Positions 27,541 to 36,578 of a stretch of DNA of 64,000 nt are shown here, one piece after another; the first letter of the stretch is position 1, and each line of letters starts with the position of its first letter. The stretch comes from Nocardioides sp. ChNu-153. GTDB lineage: Bacteria; Actinomycetota; Actinomycetes; Propionibacteriales; Nocardioidaceae. The translations under genes were made by a program, and so were the position numbers. Below the pieces are notes generated by a model that saw nothing but the letters and a program-made list of their open reading frames with translations, searched no databases and was not told the origin of the DNA. The DNA lies in the NCBI RefSeq assembly GCF_030466625.1, contig NZ_JADEVT010000013.1, positions 26,790 through 90,789 of the forward strand, read 5' to 3'.

Positions 27541-30500
27541 GCCCGCACCGCCTCAGCCCCGTCCCGCAACCGCTGACTGATCACCGTCGAGACCCCGTCG
27601 CCTCGCATCGTCACGCCGTACAACGCGTCCCCGACCTCCATCGTCCTCTTCTGGTGGGTGATGACGAGGAGCTGCGAGCTCTCGCGGAGCTCCTCGTAGA
27701 TCTGGAGCAGGCGCCCCAGGTTGGTGTCGTCGAGCGCCGCCTCGACCTCGTCCAGGATGTAGAACGGCGAGGGCCGCGCCTTGAACAGGGCGACGAGGAA
27801 GGCCACGGCGACGAGCGAGCGCTCCCCGCCGGACAGCAACGACAGTCGCTTGACCTTCTTGCCCGGCGGGCGGGCCTCGACCTCGACCCCCGTGGTCAGC
27901 AGGTCGTCGGGGTCGGTGAGCAGCAGCCGCCCCTCCCCGCCCGGGAACAGCCGCGCGAAGACGTGGTCGAAGGCGGCCCGCACGTCCTCCCACGCCTCGC
28001 CGAAGACCTGCTCCACCCGGGCGTCGACCTCGCGCACGATGTCGAGCAGGTCGCGCCGCGTGCGGCGCACGTCCTCCAGCTGCTCGGTGAGGAACTGGTG
28101 GCGCTCCTCGAGCGCCGCGAACTCCTCGAGCGCGAGCGGGTTGACCTTGCCGAGCTGGGCCAGCGCCCGCTCGGCGGCGAGCAGCCGCTTCGCCTGCTCG
28201 TCGCGCACGTACGGCGTGGTCCGCGGCGCCGCCGGCTCGTCGCCGTCCCCCGCCTCGTCGCCGTCGCCCACCACGTCGCCGCCCGTCGCCTCCGGCGGCA
28301 GCGGGACGGGCACGTCGGGGCCGTACTCGGCGACGAGCACGTCGGCCTCGACGCCCAGCTCCTCGATCGCCCGGTCCTCGAGCTGCTCGATGCGCATGCG
28401 CTGCTGGGCGCGGGCCATCTCGTCGCGGTGGACGCTGTCGACGAGCTGGTCGTGCTCGCGCGCGAGGTCGCGGAGCCGGGCGCGCACGGCGAGCAGCTGC
28501 TCCTCGCGCTCCCGGCGCGACTCCTCGACCTGGGTACGGCGGACCGCGGCCTCGGCGACGGACAGCTCGAGGCGGGCGAGGGCGACGTCGGCGCCGGCGA
28601 CGACCGCGCGCGCGGCGGCGGCCTGGCGGCGTACCCGCTCGCGGCGCTCGGCGGCCCGGGCGCGGGCCTCGCGCTCCTGCCGGGCCTGGCGCAGCAGGCT
28701 GTCGGCGCGGCCGGTCAGGGAGCGGGTGCGCTCCTCGGAGGTGCGCAGCGCGAGACGGGCGTCCATCTCGGCCTGGCGGGCGTCGCGGGCCGCGGCGGCC
28801 AGCTCCTCCCGGTCGGCGGTGTCGGGCTCCTCCTCGGGCGCGGACTCGGCCCGGGCCAGCCGCTCCTCCAGGTCGGCGAGGCCGGCCACGCCCTCGTCGC
28901 GCGCCCGCTCAGCGGCGGCGATGGCGGCGCCGAGACGCTCGGCCTCGCCCCGGGCGGCGCGGGCGTGGGCGCCGTGCTGCGCCAGCTCCTCGGCCACGGC
29001 GGCCAGGGCGGCGTCGGACTCGTGGAGCCGGGCGAGCGACACGTCCACCCGCTGGCGGGCGGTGGCACGCTGGGTCTCGGCGGAGCGCAGGGTGAAGGTG
29101 AGCCGCTCGACGTCGGCGCTCGCGGACGCGAGGGCCGCGGCCGCCTCGTCGACCGCGGCCTGCACCTCCAGCAGGCTCGGCTGCGCCTGGGAGCCGCCGA
29201 CCGCGTGGTGCCCGCCCAGCACGTCGCCGTCGCGGGTCACGGCCACGAGCCCGGGGGCGTCGGCGAGCAGGGCCGTGGCCGCTCCGAGGTCGTCCACGAC
29301 CACGACGCCCGCCAGGAGCCGGTCGACCGCCGCCCGCACCTCGGCCGGAGCGTCGACGACCTCGCGGGCCCAGGTGGCCCCGGCGGGCAGGTCGGGCACC
29401 GGCCCCCCTGCGGCGCCCGGCCCGTCGGCCACGACGAGGCTGGCGCGGCCGGCGTCGTCGCGCTTGAGGAGGTCGATCGCGGCGAGCGCGGCGTGACGAC
29501 CGGCGACGACGACCGCGTCGGCGGCGGGGCCGAGGGCGGCGGCGACGGCGCTCTCGAACCCGGGTCGCACGGCGAGGACGGACGCGACCGGACCCAGCAC
29601 GCCGTCGACCCGGTCACCCGCGGCGAGCAGCGCCCCCGCCGCGTCCTTGCGGGCCAGGCCCAGCTCGAGCGCCTCCTTGCGGGCGACGAGCGCGGCCCGG
29701 CGCTGCTCGGCCTGCTGCAGCGCGGCCTGCACCCCGGCGATCGTCTCCTCGACCTCGGCCAGCGCCTCGCTCGCCTCCTCGTGCTCGGCGTCGAGGCCCT
29801 CCTCGCCCGCGTCGAGGCCCGCGACCTCGGTCTCGAGCGCGGTGAAGTCGCGCTGCGCCTGCTCGGCACGGGCGACCGCGTCGGCGCGGGCCAGCACGAG
29901 CCGGCCCACCTCGTCCTCCGCCGCCCGGGCGCGGGAGCGGACCGCGTTGACCTGCCCGACGAGACGGGCCAGGCCCTCGCGGCGGTCGGCGGCGGCGCGC
30001 TGCAGCGCCGCGATCCGTCGTTCCTCCGCCGTGGCGGCCTCCTCGGCCTCCGCGCGGCGGGCGACGGCCTGCTCGAGGGCGGCCGCCCGCTCCGCGACCT
30101 CGGCGGCGCCGCGCTCCTCCTCCTCGCGCGCCCGGGCGGCGTCGGCCTCGAGCCGGTCGGGGTCGCGGCCCGTGCCCACGGGCCCCTCCCCCACCTGCGA
30201 GGTGCGCACGCGCTCGGCGGCGAGCGACCGGGTGCCCTGGAGGCGGTCGCGCAGGCCCGCCAGGGCGAACCACGTCTCCTGGACCGCCGCGAGCGCCGGC
30301 AGGTCCTCCCGCAGCGCCGCCTCGACGCTCGCCTCCCGGGCCCGCGCCGCCTCGAGCTCGGCGGCCACCGCGGCGCGGCGCTCCAGCAGGACGGTCTCGT
30401 CCGCGATCTCCTGGGCCAGCGCCTCACGGGCGGTGACGAGGTCGTCGGCCAGCAGCCGGGAGCGCGCGTCGCGGGCGTCGGCCTGCACGGTCTGGGCGCG

Positions 30501-31139
30501 CCGCGCCACCTCGGCCTGGCGGCCCAGCGGCTTGAGCTGACGGCGGATCTCGCTGAGCAGGTCGGCCAGGCGGTGCAGGTTGCCCTCGGTGGCGTCGAGC
30601 TTCCGGAGCGCCTTCTCCTTGCGCTTGCGGTGCTTGAGGACGCCCGCGGCCTCCTCGATGAACCCGCGGCGCTCCTCGGGGGTGGCGCGCAGGATCGAGT
30701 CGAGCTGGCCCTGGCCGACGATGACGTGCATCTCGCGCCCGATGCCCGAGTCGCTCAGCAGCTCCTGCACGTCGAGCAGCCGGCAGGCGGTGCCGTTGAT
30801 CGCGTACTCCGAGCCGCCGTTGCGGAACATCGTGCGGCTGATGGTGACCTCGGCGTACTCGATGGGGAGGGCGCCGTCGGTGTTGTCGATCGTCAGCTGC
30901 ACCTCCGCCCGGCCCAGCGGCGGGCGGCCCGAGGTGCCCGCGAAGATGACGTCCTCCATCTTGCCGCCGCGCAGGCTCTTGGCCCCCTGCTCGCCCATGA
31001 CCCAGGCGAGCGCGTCGACGACGTTGGACTTGCCCGACCCGTTGGGGCCGACGATGCAGGTGATGCCGGGCTCGAGCTGCAGGGTCGTCGAGGACGCGAA
31101 GGACTTGAACCCCTTGAGGGTCAGGCTCTTCAGGTACAC
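27537..31139 (-). CDS. smc: Chromosome segregation protein SMC
   Basis: A 1200-residue SMC. N-terminal Walker A GPNGSGKSNVVDALAWVMGE; long Ala/Arg/Glu-rich coiled coil; hinge around residues 500-650 (VLGPVASVLAVRPGFESAVAAALG); second coiled coil; C-terminal signature LSLLSGGERSLVAVAFLVAL and Walker B PFYILDEVEAALDD. It forms the condensin ring with ScpA and ScpB. GTG 31139 is chosen because GGAGG lies six bases before and homology starts with YLKSLTLKGFKSF. An acidic insertion (GDGDEAGDGDE) lies in the second coiled coil. Confidence 0.96.
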   Translation of the reverse strand: MYLKSLTLKGFKSFASSTTLQLEPGITCIVGPNGSGKSNVVDALAWVMGEQGAKSLRGGKMEDVIFAGTSGRPPLGRAEVQLTIDNTDGALPIEYAEVTISRTMFRNGGSEYAINGTACRLLDVQELLSDSGIGREMHVIVGQGQLDSILRATPEERRGFIEEAAGVLKHRKRKEKALRKLDATEGNLHRLADLLSEIRRQLKPLGRQAEVARRAQTVQADARDARSRLLADDLVTAREALAQEIADETVLLERRAAVAAELEAARAREASVEAALREDLPALAAVQETWFALAGLRDRLQGTRSLAAERVRTSQVGEGPVGTGRDPDRLEADAARAREEEERGAAEVAERAAALEQAVARRAEAEEAATAEERRIAALQRAAADRREGLARLVGQVNAVRSRARAAEDEVGRLVLARADAVARAEQAQRDFTALETEVAGLDAGEEGLDAEHEEASEALAEVEETIAGVQAALQQAEQRRAALVARKEALELGLARKDAAGALLAAGDRVDGVLGPVASVLAVRPGFESAVAAALGPAADAVVVAGRHAALAAIDLLKRDDAGRASLVVADGPGAAGGPVPDLPAGATWAREVVDAPAEVRAAVDRLLAGVVVVDDLGAATALLADAPGLVAVTRDGDVLGGHHAVGGSQAQPSLLEVQAAVDEAAAALASASADVERLTFTLRSAETQRATARQRVDVSLARLHESDAALAAVAEELAQHGAHARAARGEAERLGAAIAAAERARDEGVAGLADLEERLARAESAPEEEPDTADREELAAAARDARQAEMDARLALRTSEERTRSLTGRADSLLRQARQEREARARAAERRERVRRQAAAARAVVAGADVALARLELSVAEAAVRRTQVEESRREREEQLLAVRARLRDLAREHDQLVDSVHRDEMARAQQRMRIEQLEDRAIEELGVEADVLVAEYGPDVPVPLPPEATGGDVVGDGDEAGDGDEPAAPRTTPYVRDEQAKRLLAAERALAQLGKVNPLALEEFAALEERHQFLTEQLEDVRRTRRDLLDIVREVDARVEQVFGEAWEDVRAAFDHVFARLFPGGEGRLLLTDPDDLLTTGVEVEARPPGKKVKRLSLLSGGERSLVAVAFLVALFKARPSPFYILDEVEAALDDTNLGRLLQIYEELRESSQLLVITHQKRTMEVGDALYGVTMRGDGVSTVISQRLRDGAEAVRA

Positions 31140-31219
31140 GCGCGCCCTCCTCGCCGGCCGCCGCGCCGGACCCTCGCGGGCCCGTGCGTCGGGCCAGGCT
31201 AGTACGCCGCACCCCCGGC

Positions 31220-31243
31220 CCGCGGGCGGCGACCGGCCCGCGG
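31220..31243 (-). terminator. Hairpin after the MFS gene
   Basis: CCGCGGGC (31220-31227) pairs with GCCCGCGG (31236-31243) with an 8-base loop, immediately after the MFS stop at 31247 and before the smc start. No U-tract. Confidence 0.4.
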
Positions 31244-31246
31244 CGC

Positions 31247-32470
31247 CTACTCCCCCGCGTGGGCGATGTGCGGCAGCTGGCGCCAGATGAGGACGAGGAT
31301 GAGCGCCGAGCCGACGAAGCCGAACCACAGCGTGGCGCGCACCCCGCCGTACTGCGCGAGCACGCCGCCCAGCAGGGCCCCGACGACGAGGCCGGCCTGC
31401 ATCCCCAGGAGGTAGACGCTGGTGACGCGCCCCTGCACGTGCGCCGGTACGGCGCGCTGCCGCACCGTCGTCGACGTGGTCCCCCAGATCGACGCCTGCA
31501 CCCCGAACGCGCCGAGCACGAGCATCGCCACGGCCGGCCACGTCGTCAGGGCCAGGATCCCGTGCGTCGCGGTCTCCACCAGGAGGCCGACGCGCATCAT
31601 CGAGCCCAGCGAGAAGCGGCGCTCGAGCGGCCCGTAGGCCAGCGCCCCGACGATGCCGCCGACGGCCGCGCACGCCGTGAGGAGGCCGAAGCCGAAGCCG
31701 CCCAGCCCGAGCCGGTCGTCGGCGTACACGACGAGCACCGACCACGTGGCGCCGAAGGTGACGTTGAAGGTCAGGATGGTGAGCGCGAGCGTGCGCACCG
31801 CCGCGTGCCGCGCCAGCCAGGCCACGCCGTCAGCGGCATCGCGGAACAGCGACCGCTCCCCCGCCGGCGGCACCAGCGACGGCAGCCGCAGGCGGGCGAC
31901 CTGCAGCACCACCAGCGCGATGCAGACGCCCTGGGCGACGACGGGCCACACGGTGCCGGCGACGAAGAGCGCGGCGCCCAGCGGCGGTCCGGCGAGCTGG
32001 TTGATCGTCATCACGCCGACCATCACGCGGGCGTTCGCGACGCCGAGGTCCTTCTTCTCCACCAGCATCGGCATCAGCGTGGAGGCGGTCGTGTCGCTGA
32101 AGCACTCGGCCGTCCCGAGCAGGAAGAGGCTGACGAGCACCCAGGTGACGCTGACGACGTCGGTGGCGATCGCCGCCCCCAGCACCGCCACCACGCCGAG
32201 CCGCACGAGGTTGGTGCCGAGCATCAGCAGGCGCCGGTCCACCCGGTCGGCCACCACCCCGGAGTAGAGGCCGAACAGCACCCAGGGGACGCGGGGCGCG
32301 GCGGCGCCGAGGGCGACGAGGAAGGGGTCGGACGTCAGCGAGGCCAGCAGCAGGGGGCCTGCGGCGATCATCACGCCGTCGGCGAGGTTCGCGGTCCAGA
32401 AGGCCAGGACGAGGTGGCGGAAACCGGGCCCGAGGCGCGCCGGCGCGATGAACTCCCAGATCCGACCCAC
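31247..32470 (-). CDS. MFS transporter (enterobactin-exporter/MFS_3-like)
   Basis: A 407-residue major facilitator with about 12 predicted helices. N-terminal FRHLVLAFWTANLADGVMIAAGPLLLASL and the SGVVADRVDRRLLML loop between helices 2 and 3 are typical of this exporter group. Substrate unknown. GTG 32470 follows a TAACCT box by nine bases. It is separated from smc by a hairpin. Confidence 0.88.
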   Translation of the reverse strand: MGRIWEFIAPARLGPGFRHLVLAFWTANLADGVMIAAGPLLLASLTSDPFLVALGAAAPRVPWVLFGLYSGVVADRVDRRLLMLGTNLVRLGVVAVLGAAIATDVVSVTWVLVSLFLLGTAECFSDTTASTLMPMLVEKKDLGVANARVMVGVMTINQLAGPPLGAALFVAGTVWPVVAQGVCIALVVLQVARLRLPSLVPPAGERSLFRDAADGVAWLARHAAVRTLALTILTFNVTFGATWSVLVVYADDRLGLGGFGFGLLTACAAVGGIVGALAYGPLERRFSLGSMMRVGLLVETATHGILALTTWPAVAMLVLGAFGVQASIWGTTSTTVRQRAVPAHVQGRVTSVYLLGMQAGLVVGALLGGVLAQYGGVRATLWFGFVGSALILVLIWRQLPHIAHAGE

Positions 32471-32479
32471 GGTCGGAGG

Positions 32480-32485
32480 AGGTTA
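32480..32485 (-). promoter_or_regulatory. Candidate -10 box of the MFS gene
   Basis: TAACCT on the minus strand, nine bases before the GTG at 32470; transcription would begin one to three bases before the start codon (near-leaderless). Confidence 0.35.
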
Positions 32486-32532
32486 CGCGGATCGGTCCCG
32501 CGGCCGGAATCGGGCCGCGCGGGGGGTGGTGC

Positions 32533-32739
32533 TCAGGCGGGCTGCAGCTGGTCCGCCGACTCCTCGATGTCGAGGAGGACGGCGGCGTGCGCCGCGGTCA
32601 GGCGGTCGTTCTCCGCCTGGAGGCGCAGGACGAGCTGCTCCAGGTCGCCGACCCGGGCGCGCAGGCGGGCGTTGTCCACCTCGAGGCGGGAGGGGACCCG
32701 ACGGTCGCTGTCCAGGTAGCCGATCAGCGCCTTGGCCAT
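32533..32739 (-). CDS. Small coiled-coil protein, 68 residues
   Basis: An unrecognised 68-residue protein. The middle (RLEVDNARLRARVGDLEQLVLRLQAENDRL) is a clear heptad-like coiled coil, followed by an acidic end (LLDIEESADQLQPA). ATG 32739 has a strong GGAGG seven bases before it. It lies between mutM and the MFS gene on the same strand. It could be a dimerising regulator or scaffold; no function assigned. Confidence 0.7.
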   Translation of the reverse strand: MAKALIGYLDSDRRVPSRLEVDNARLRARVGDLEQLVLRLQAENDRLTAAHAAVLLDIEESADQLQPA

Positions 32740-32824
32740 GGAAGATCCTCCGGAGCACGTGCAGGTGGGTGGTGGGCGGCCCGGTCCGGGCCGTCGTCAA
32801 ATGTCTCACCCGTTCCAGCGGGGG

Positions 32825-33730
32825 TCAATCCGACGCGACACCCGGGCGTTTCGGGGCCACCGCGGGCCTCGGGGAGCGCGCCGGGCGGGGTGCGGGCTGG
32901 CACCGCGGGCACCAGGAGGACGAGCGGTTCATGAACGCGGTACGCCGGATCGCGGCGCCGCAGCGGCGGCACGGCCGGCCCTCCTGGCCGTAGGCGTCGA
33001 GCGAGCGGTCGAAGTAGCCCGACTCCCCGTTCACGTTCACGTAGAGGGCGTCGAACGAGGTGCCGCCCTGGGCCAGGGCCTCGGTCATGACGTCCCGCAC
33101 GTTCGCCAGCAGCGTGCGCACCTCGACGGGCCGCAGCCGGTCCCCCGGGCGCTCGCCGTGCAGGCGGGTGCGCCACAGCGCCTCGTCGGCGTAGATGTTG
33201 CCGACCCCGGAGACGACCTTCTGGTCCAGCAGGATGCGCTTGACCGCCGAGCTGCGGCGCCGGACCGCGGCCACGAACGCGGCGTCGTCGAAGGCGGGGT
33301 CGAGCGGGTCGCGCGCGACGTGCGCCATCTCGGGCGGCAGCTCGGCGCCGCCGAGGCTCACGGCGAGCCCACCGAACATCCGCTGGTCGACGAAGCGGAG
33401 CTCGCGGCCCTCGTCCGCGCCGTCGAGGCGCAGCCGCACCCGCAGGTGGCGCTCGTCCGGCGCGTCGGGGGGCTGCACGAGCATCTGGCCGCTCATGCCG
33501 AGGTGGGCGGTCAGCGCGTCACCGCTGTCGAGCGGCAGCCACAGGTACTTGCCGCGGCGCCGGGCGCCGACGAGGGTGCGCCCGCGCAGGGCGGCGGCGA
33601 ACCCGTCCGGGCCGCCGGGGTCCCGCCGTACCGGACGGGGGTGGAGGACCTCCACGTCCACGACCCGCGCGCCCACGACGTGGCGCTCCAGGCCGGCGCG
33701 GACGACCTCGACCTCAGGGAGCTCCGGCAC
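32825..33730 (-). CDS. mutM: Formamidopyrimidine-DNA glycosylase
   Basis: A 301-residue Fpg/MutM that removes 8-oxoguanine and FaPy lesions. The invariant N-terminus is [14 protein letters not shown] (catalytic Pro2, Glu3), with [23 protein letters not shown] carrying the Lys and the helix-two-turn-helix [18 protein letters not shown]. The Zn finger is [28 protein letters not shown] 33730 overlaps the end of rnc by 17 bases. Part of the rnc-mutM pair near smc. Confidence 0.95.
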   Translation of the reverse strand: MPELPEVEVVRAGLERHVVGARVVDVEVLHPRPVRRDPGGPDGFAAALRGRTLVGARRRGKYLWLPLDSGDALTAHLGMSGQMLVQPPDAPDERHLRVRLRLDGADEGRELRFVDQRMFGGLAVSLGGAELPPEMAHVARDPLDPAFDDAAFVAAVRRRSSAVKRILLDQKVVSGVGNIYADEALWRTRLHGERPGDRLRPVEVRTLLANVRDVMTEALAQGGTSFDALYVNVNGESGYFDRSLDAYGQEGRPCRRCGAAIRRTAFMNRSSSWCPRCQPAPRPARSPRPAVAPKRPGVASD

Positions 33731-34556
33731 CCGGGTCGTCCGCAGGAGGGCTGGTCGGCGCGGCGCCGGCCGGCGCGGGGCTGGCCGGCGCGGCCGCGGC
33801 GATCTCGCCGTACGCCGTCTGGGCGGCCAGCTGCTCCGCCTCCTTCTTCGAGCGGCCGACGCCGTGGCCGTACTCGCCCTCGCCCACGCGCACGCGGGCG
33901 GTGAAGGTCTTGAGGTGGTCGGGGCCCTCGTCGGTGATGAGGTACTCCGGGACGCCGAGGGCGCGCTCGGCGGCGAGCTCCTGCAGCGAGGTCTTCCAGT
34001 CGAGGCCGGCGCCCATGGCGGCGGCGGCCTCCATGACCGGGTCGAACAGGCGGTGCACGACGTCGGCGGCGACGGTGATGCCTCCGGAGAGGTGCACGGC
34101 GCCGATCACGGCCTCGAGGGTGTCGGAGAGGATCGACGGCTTGTCGCGCCCGCCGGTCGCCTCCTCGCCGCGCCCCAGCTTCAGGTGCTGGCCGAGCCCG
34201 ATCGTGCGGGCGACGTCGGCCAGCGCGCGGGCGTTGACGACCGCGGCGCGCAGCTTCGCCAGCCGGCCCTCGGAGAGGTCCGGGTGCTGGGTGTAGAGCG
34301 TCTCGGTGACGACGATGCCGAGCACGGAGTCACCGAGGAACTCGAGCCGCTCGTTGTGCGGCAGCCCACCGTTCTCGTAGGCGAACGAGCGGTGGGTGAG
34401 CGCACGCTGGAGCAGCTCGGGAGCCAACGAGGGGCTCCCGAGCGCTGCTCGGAGGTCGGCGTAGTCGGTCAGGACGTACGTCGGGTCGTGCGGGGGCGTC
34501 GCGTCGCCGGTCAGAGGACCTGGCGACGGCTCGCCTTGGCGCCGTACTGACCGCAC
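33714..34556 (-). CDS. rnc: Ribonuclease III
   Basis: About 280 residues. RNase III domain: [30 protein letters not shown], with the catalytic Glu/Asp cluster ERLEFLGD, and a later [15 protein letters not shown]. The C-terminal double-stranded RNA-binding domain is [12 protein letters not shown]...[17 protein letters not shown]. The start is uncertain: GTG 34556 (given) overlaps the 3' end of rpmF, GTG 34565 is possible, and a CTG at 34514 overlaps the rpmF stop. C-terminal Ala/Pro-rich tail. Confidence 0.92.
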   Translation of the reverse strand: MRSVRRQGEPSPGPLTGDATPPHDPTYVLTDYADLRAALGSPSLAPELLQRALTHRSFAYENGGLPHNERLEFLGDSVLGIVVTETLYTQHPDLSEGRLAKLRAAVVNARALADVARTIGLGQHLKLGRGEEATGGRDKPSILSDTLEAVIGAVHLSGGITVAADVVHRLFDPVMEAAAAMGAGLDWKTSLQELAAERALGVPEYLITDEGPDHLKTFTARVRVGEGEYGHGVGRSKKEAEQLAAQTAYGEIAAAAPASPAPAGAAPTSPPADDPGAGAP

Positions 34557-34696
34557 GTGCCGCACGCGCGGTGCGGGAGGTGCTGGGCACCGCAGGCGGG
34601 GTTGGCGCAGGTCACCAGCGAGGGCACGGACGCCTTCCAGGCCGAGCGACGGTGACGGGTGTTGCTGCGCGACATCTTCCGCTTCGGGACAGCCAC
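34511..34696 (-). CDS. rpmF: 50S ribosomal protein L32
   Basis: A 61-residue L32 with the family N-terminus [20 protein letters not shown] and a Zn ribbon (CANPACG...CGTCG). GTG start at 34696, with a GAGGAGAAAAG stretch upstream. It follows DUF177, the standard order, and is overlapped at its end by rnc. Confidence 0.97.
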   Translation of the reverse strand: MAVPKRKMSRSNTRHRRSAWKASVPSLVTCANPACGAQHLPHRACGTCGQYGAKASRRQVL

Positions 34697-34778
34697 TTTT
34701 CTTCTCCTCGAATCACGCCGGCTGGCGCCGGCCGTTCCACACCCACCGGGGAACCGGTGAGCCCCCGGGTGGGGACGT

Positions 34779-35348
34779 TCAGTTGTCGTGCCTGTGCGGG
34801 CCCGCCGTGTCCGGCGCACCGTCGCGTCCTGAGCCCAGCGCCTCGGTGAGACCGGCCCACCTCGGGTCGATCGCCTCGCCGTGCGTGTGCTCCGGGTCGT
34901 CCGCGAGCCTGGCGCCGCACTCGACGCACAGGCCCGGGCAGTCCTCCGAGCACAGCGGCTGGAACGGCAGCGCGAGCACCACCGCGTCCCGCAGCACCGG
35001 CTCCAGGTCGACCAGGTCGTCCTCGAGCCGGCGAACGCCGGACTCCTCGTCGTCCTCGACCTCGAGCCCGGCCTGGCCGTCGTCGTGCACGAACAGCTCC
35101 TGGAAGGTCGCCGACGCGTCGTCGGTGATCTCCTCCAGGCACCGCACGCACTCGCCGACGAGCTCGACGTGCGCCGTACCCGTGACCAGGACGCCCTCCA
35201 TGACCGCCTCCAGCCGCAGGTCGAGGTCGACCGGCGAGCCTTCGGGGACACCGAGGACCTCGATGCCGAGATCTGCCGGTGCCGGCACCGTGGTGACCAC
35301 CTCGTGCTGGGACCCTGCTCGGCGGCCCAGCTCGCGGGTGTCGATCAC
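34779..35348 (-). CDS. DUF177 / YceD family protein
   Basis: A 189-residue YceD-like protein linked to 23S rRNA accumulation and large-subunit biogenesis, nearly always next to rpmF. The Cys-rich signature is VGECVRCLEEI (about 64-74) with the later CSEDCPGLCVECGARL. The C-terminus is an Asp/Gly/His-rich tail. Own promoter about 70 bases upstream. Confidence 0.9.
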   Translation of the reverse strand: MIDTRELGRRAGSQHEVVTTVPAPADLGIEVLGVPEGSPVDLDLRLEAVMEGVLVTGTAHVELVGECVRCLEEITDDASATFQELFVHDDGQAGLEVEDDEESGVRRLEDDLVDLEPVLRDAVVLALPFQPLCSEDCPGLCVECGARLADDPEHTHGEAIDPRWAGLTEALGSGRDGAPDTAGPHRHDN

Positions 35349-35417
35349 GAGCGGCGCTCTCGGGTCCAGACGGGTCAGGGGATCACTTCCGGTGCTGGGG
35401 CAGGACAGAACCGGGAA

Positions 35418-35447
35418 AGACTAACCACCCGCGACGGGCTGGGCCAA
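35418..35447 (-). promoter_or_regulatory. Promoter of the DUF177-rpmF-rnc-mutM operon
   Basis: Minus-strand -35 TTGGCC (35447-35442), 18-base spacer, -10 TAGTCT (35423-35418). This is a convincing housekeeping-sigma promoter about 70 bases before the DUF177 start. Confidence 0.6.
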
Positions 35448-35471
35448 ACCGCTGGCCCCCCGGGCCGGGCC

Positions 35472-35972
35472 TCACACCCCGCCGGCGCCGCCGCGACGCT
35501 CGGCGAGCCGCGCCAGCAGCCGCTCGTGGACCGCCGGCGACAGGAACGGCGCGACGTCACCGCCGAGCGACGCCACCTCCTTGACCAGGCTCGACGACAC
35601 GTGGGTGAGCTCGGGGCGGGCGGCGACGAACACCGTCTCGACGCCGCTGAGGTGGTCGTTCATGCGCGCCATCGGCAGCTCGTACTCGAGGTCGCCCGCC
35701 CCCCGCAGCCCCTTCACCAGCGCCGCGGCGCCCTGCTCGGCGCAGAAGTCGGTGAGCAGCCCGGAGAAGCCGGCGACGCGCACGTTGGGCAGGCCCGCGG
35801 TGGCCTCGGCGAGCATCTCGAGGCGCTCGTCGTCGCTGAAGAGCCGCCGCTTGGAGGCGTTGACCCCGACCGCGACGACGACCTCGTCGAACAGGCGCGC
35901 GGCGCGCGTGACGATGTCGACGTGACCGAGGGTGACCGGGTCGAAGGAACCGGGGCAGACGGCGCGGGTCAT
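35472..35972 (-). CDS. coaD: Phosphopantetheine adenylyltransferase CoaD (C-terminal domain, possible separate translation)
   Basis: A 166-residue PPAT that makes dephospho-CoA. Motifs: CPGSFDPVTLGHVDI (nucleotide-binding TxGH) and PELTHVSSSLVKEV. ATG 35972 is preceded by GGAGG with five bases of spacing, so it can be translated alone. It is in the same frame as rsmD with no stop between, so it is also the C-terminal domain of the RsmD-CoaD fusion (35472-36578). Confidence 0.9.
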   Translation of the reverse strand: MTRAVCPGSFDPVTLGHVDIVTRAARLFDEVVVAVGVNASKRRLFSDDERLEMLAEATAGLPNVRVAGFSGLLTDFCAEQGAAALVKGLRGAGDLEYELPMARMNDHLSGVETVFVAARPELTHVSSSLVKEVASLGGDVAPFLSPAVHERLLARLAERRGGAGGV

Positions 35973-36578
35973 GGGGTCCTCCGGGGGATCCTCGGGGGTC
36001 TCCTCGGGGTCGGCCGAGGCCGCGCGACCGTACCAGAGCGTCGTCTCGCCGTAGCGCTTCGACGTCACGCGCTCGAGGCCGTCCGGCCAGGCCGGCTCGG
36101 GGCTGCGCGAGGAGCGCTCGACGACGACGAGCGCGTCCGGCGCCAGCCAGCCGCCGGCCACGAGCGCGGCCAGGTCCGCGGCGACCGCCGCGTCCGCCAG
36201 CGGGTACGGCGGGTCGCTGAACACGACGTCGTACCGCTGCGGCGCCGGCCCGGCGAGGGCGGTGGCGACGGTGGCGCGGAGCACGGTCGCCGCCGCGCCC
36301 GCCCCCACCTCGCGGGCGTTGGCCCGCACGAGGGCGTGCGTGCGCTGGTCGTGCTCGACGAGGAGCACCGATGCGGCCCCGCGCGACCACGCCTCGAGCC
36401 CGACGGCGCCGGAGCCGGCGTACAGGTCGAGCACCGCGGTGCCCTCCAGCGAGCCGAGCCGGGCCTCCAGCGCCGAGAAGAGCGCCTCGCGCACGCGGTC
36501 GGAGGTGGGCCGCGTGGCGTCGCCCCGCGGGGTGCTCAGCCGGCGCCCGCCCGCTCGGCCCGCGACGATGCGGGTCAC
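35472..36578 (-). CDS. rsmD: RsmD 16S rRNA methyltransferase fused in frame to CoaD
   Basis: Read from GTG 36578, the frame runs 368 residues without a stop. RsmD (1 to ~185) makes m2G966 in 16S rRNA: RIVAGRAGGRRLSTPRG start, VLDLYAGSGAVGLEAWSRGA SAM motif, DVVFSDPPYPLAD catalytic NPPY-like motif. An acidic Pro/Glu/Asp linker (ADPEETPEDPPEDP) leads directly into the CoaD Met. The GTG overlaps the recG stop (GTGA). Ordinary RsmD ends with a stop before coaD. It could be one bifunctional chain, or two products if the internal start is used. Confidence 0.85.
   Translation of the reverse strand: MTRIVAGRAGGRRLSTPRGDATRPTSDRVREALFSALEARLGSLEGTAVLDLYAGSGAVGLEAWSRGAASVLLVEHDQRTHALVRANAREVGAGAAATVLRATVATALAGPAPQRYDVVFSDPPYPLADAAVAADLAALVAGGWLAPDALVVVERSSRSPEPAWPDGLERVTSKRYGETTLWYGRAASADPEETPEDPPEDPMTRAVCPGSFDPVTLGHVDIVTRAARLFDEVVVAVGVNASKRRLFSDDERLEMLAEATAGLPNVRVAGFSGLLTDFCAEQGAAALVKGLRGAGDLEYELPMARMNDHLSGVETVFVAARPELTHVSSSLVKEVASLGGDVAPFLSPAVHERLLARLAERRGGAGGV

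Noticed and set aside
27525..31202. Plus-strand open frame of 1225 codons opposite smc
   Set aside because: Antisense shadow of the smc coiled coil, Leu/Gly/Arg-rich, no motif or start signal.
31140..31745. Extension of smc upstream of GTG 31139
   Set aside because: The extension overlaps the MFS gene and has no SMC homology; the Shine-Dalgarno and YLKSLTLKGF start fix the GTG.
35472..36578. rsmD-coaD open junction as a frameshift artefact
   Set aside because: Both domains are complete and in the same frame, so no frameshift is needed. Only a lost stop codon would be, so it was kept as a fusion.
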